Assembly: GCA_947453585.1 (NCBI GenBank)
Contig: CANGHQ010000170.1
Coordinates: forward strand, 1 to 5,143
Direction of reading: 5' to 3'
Length of the DNA stretch: 5,143 nt
DNA from: Burkholderiales bacterium
GTDB lineage: Bacteria > Pseudomonadota > Gammaproteobacteria > Burkholderiales > Burkholderiaceae_C
Shown here: positions 4,768 through 5,143 of the stretch, one piece after another
How the letters are laid out: each line of letters starts with the position of its first letter
Numbering within the stretch: the stretch's first letter is position 1
The notes under the pieces: model-generated
What the model saw: the letters and a program-made list of their open reading frames with translations, nothing else
What the model was told of the DNA's origin: nothing
Database searches by the model: none
Program-made: the position numbers and the translations under genes

Positions 4768-5062
4768 AGGACTGCGTCATTGCGTGCGTCCGAAGCCAGT
4801 CTTTCAGCGCGGCGTCAATGCGCGTCTGCCAACCCGCCCCGTCGGCCTTGAAGGCCTGCACCACATCGGGCGACAGGCGTATGGTGGTGGAAACCTTGGG
4901 TGCAGTTTTCAAGGAGCCCGCAGGGCGCCCCGCACGGCGCGCCACGATTTGCGCCGCCGTGGTCACGCGTCCCTCGCCTCGCTGCGCCTGGTCAAGTGAG
5001 CGCAATACTGCAGCCTCGAACTCAAGGACCTCTGGGTCTGTCGATGATTTAGTTTTTCCCAT
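4766..5062 (-). CDS. brnA: BrnA-type antitoxin-like ribbon-helix-helix protein
   Basis: This 98-aa protein carries a C-terminal BrnA-family (PF14384-like, former DUF4415) DNA-binding domain: RPAGSLK at 46-52, the strand KVSTTIRLSPDVV at 56-68, FKADGAGWQTRID at 71-83 and the helix AALKDWL at 84-90. Known BrnA proteins neutralise the RNase toxin BrnT and repress their own operon. The N-terminal part (about 11-45: FEAAVLRSLDQAQRGEGRV, then TTAAQIVARR) is unlike ordinary BrnA leaders and recalls helices before other antitoxin domains. The start is backed by GGGAG 7 bases upstream. BrnT normally precedes and overlaps brnA, but the 81 visible upstream bases encode no BrnT-like C-terminus. It could be a solitary regulator, or pair with a different or more distant toxin. 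The symbol is given at family level. Confidence 0.85.
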   Translation of the reverse strand: MGKTKSSTDPEVLEFEAAVLRSLDQAQRGEGRVTTAAQIVARRAGRPAGSLKTAPKVSTTIRLSPDVVQAFKADGAGWQTRIDAALKDWLRTHAMTQS

Positions 5063-5143
5063 TGAAACGCTCCCGCAATTGCACTAAAAATTCAGGCCGC
5101 AAGTTATCAACCTTGGCCTTGGCTTACACCAGCAACAAAACAA
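5063..5143 (-). promoter_or_regulatory. Upstream region of the brnA-like gene
   Basis: This AT-richer stretch on the minus strand has the ribosome-binding site GGGAG (5074-5070). Upstream of it lies a loose promoter match, TTGATA (5110-5105) followed after 16 bases by TTTAGT. All three minus-strand frames contain a stop here, so no long gene reads through into brnA. It may be the native promoter of the brnA-VOC-zinc-ribbon group. The window ends before the next gene can be seen. Confidence 0.35.

Noticed and set aside
5049..5124. A coding-like stretch AKAKVDNLRPEFLVQL before and over the brnA start, as a toxin C-terminus
   Set aside because: The same frame has a TAA immediately before it and no ATG within, so it could only be a broken remnant; it does not resemble BrnT.
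1..5143. tRNA, rRNA, CRISPR array, insertion sequence or attachment site
   Set aside because: No cloverleaf, spaced repeat array, transposase motif or long terminal inverted repeat was seen on either strand.

Overview
The window looks like a chromosomal piece of a betaproteobacterium, most likely of the Comamonadaceae (Acidovorax/Polaromonas/Rhodoferax-like). This rests on the roughly 60% GC content, the GCG/GGC/CTG-rich codon use, and the pairing of a tripartite TRAP transporter with a divergent FadR-type GntR regulator, a common arrangement in that group. The genus is an inference from style, not a measured match.

Left part (1-2580, all minus strand): a complete TRAP carboxylate uptake operon read right to left. 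It encodes a periplasmic solute-binding protein (DctP-like, 338 aa), a small four-helix membrane subunit (DctQ-like, 189 aa, GTG start) and a large permease (DctM-like, cut by the left window edge after 333 residues). The genes are fused by 4-base overlaps (GTGA and ATGA), so the membrane subunits appear translationally coupled to the binding protein.

Middle (2581-3427): a 187-base divergent control region with two sets of short direct repeats, then a plus-strand GntR/FadR-family repressor with an FCD ligand domain. This is the probable local regulator of the transporter. Its ligand is probably the transported carboxylate or a metabolite of it, but that cannot be read from sequence. A hotdog-fold acyl-CoA thioesterase (3445-3867, minus) converges on the regulator with only 17 bases between the stop codons.

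Right part (3868-5143): a 186-base gap with a GC-rich inverted repeat, then a compact minus-strand group read right to left: a BrnA-type ribbon-helix-helix antitoxin-like protein, a VOC (glyoxalase-fold) protein and an 87-aa double-CxxC zinc-ribbon protein. The BrnA-like gene has no BrnT toxin end in the 81 bases upstream that are visible. The two genes behind it have ribosome-binding sites that can fold on themselves.

Most of the window is ordinary metabolic gene content. The points most worth a second look are the apparently toxin-less BrnA-like gene leading a VOC/zinc-ribbon operon, the repeat-rich divergent control region, and the possibly leaderless regulator mRNA.
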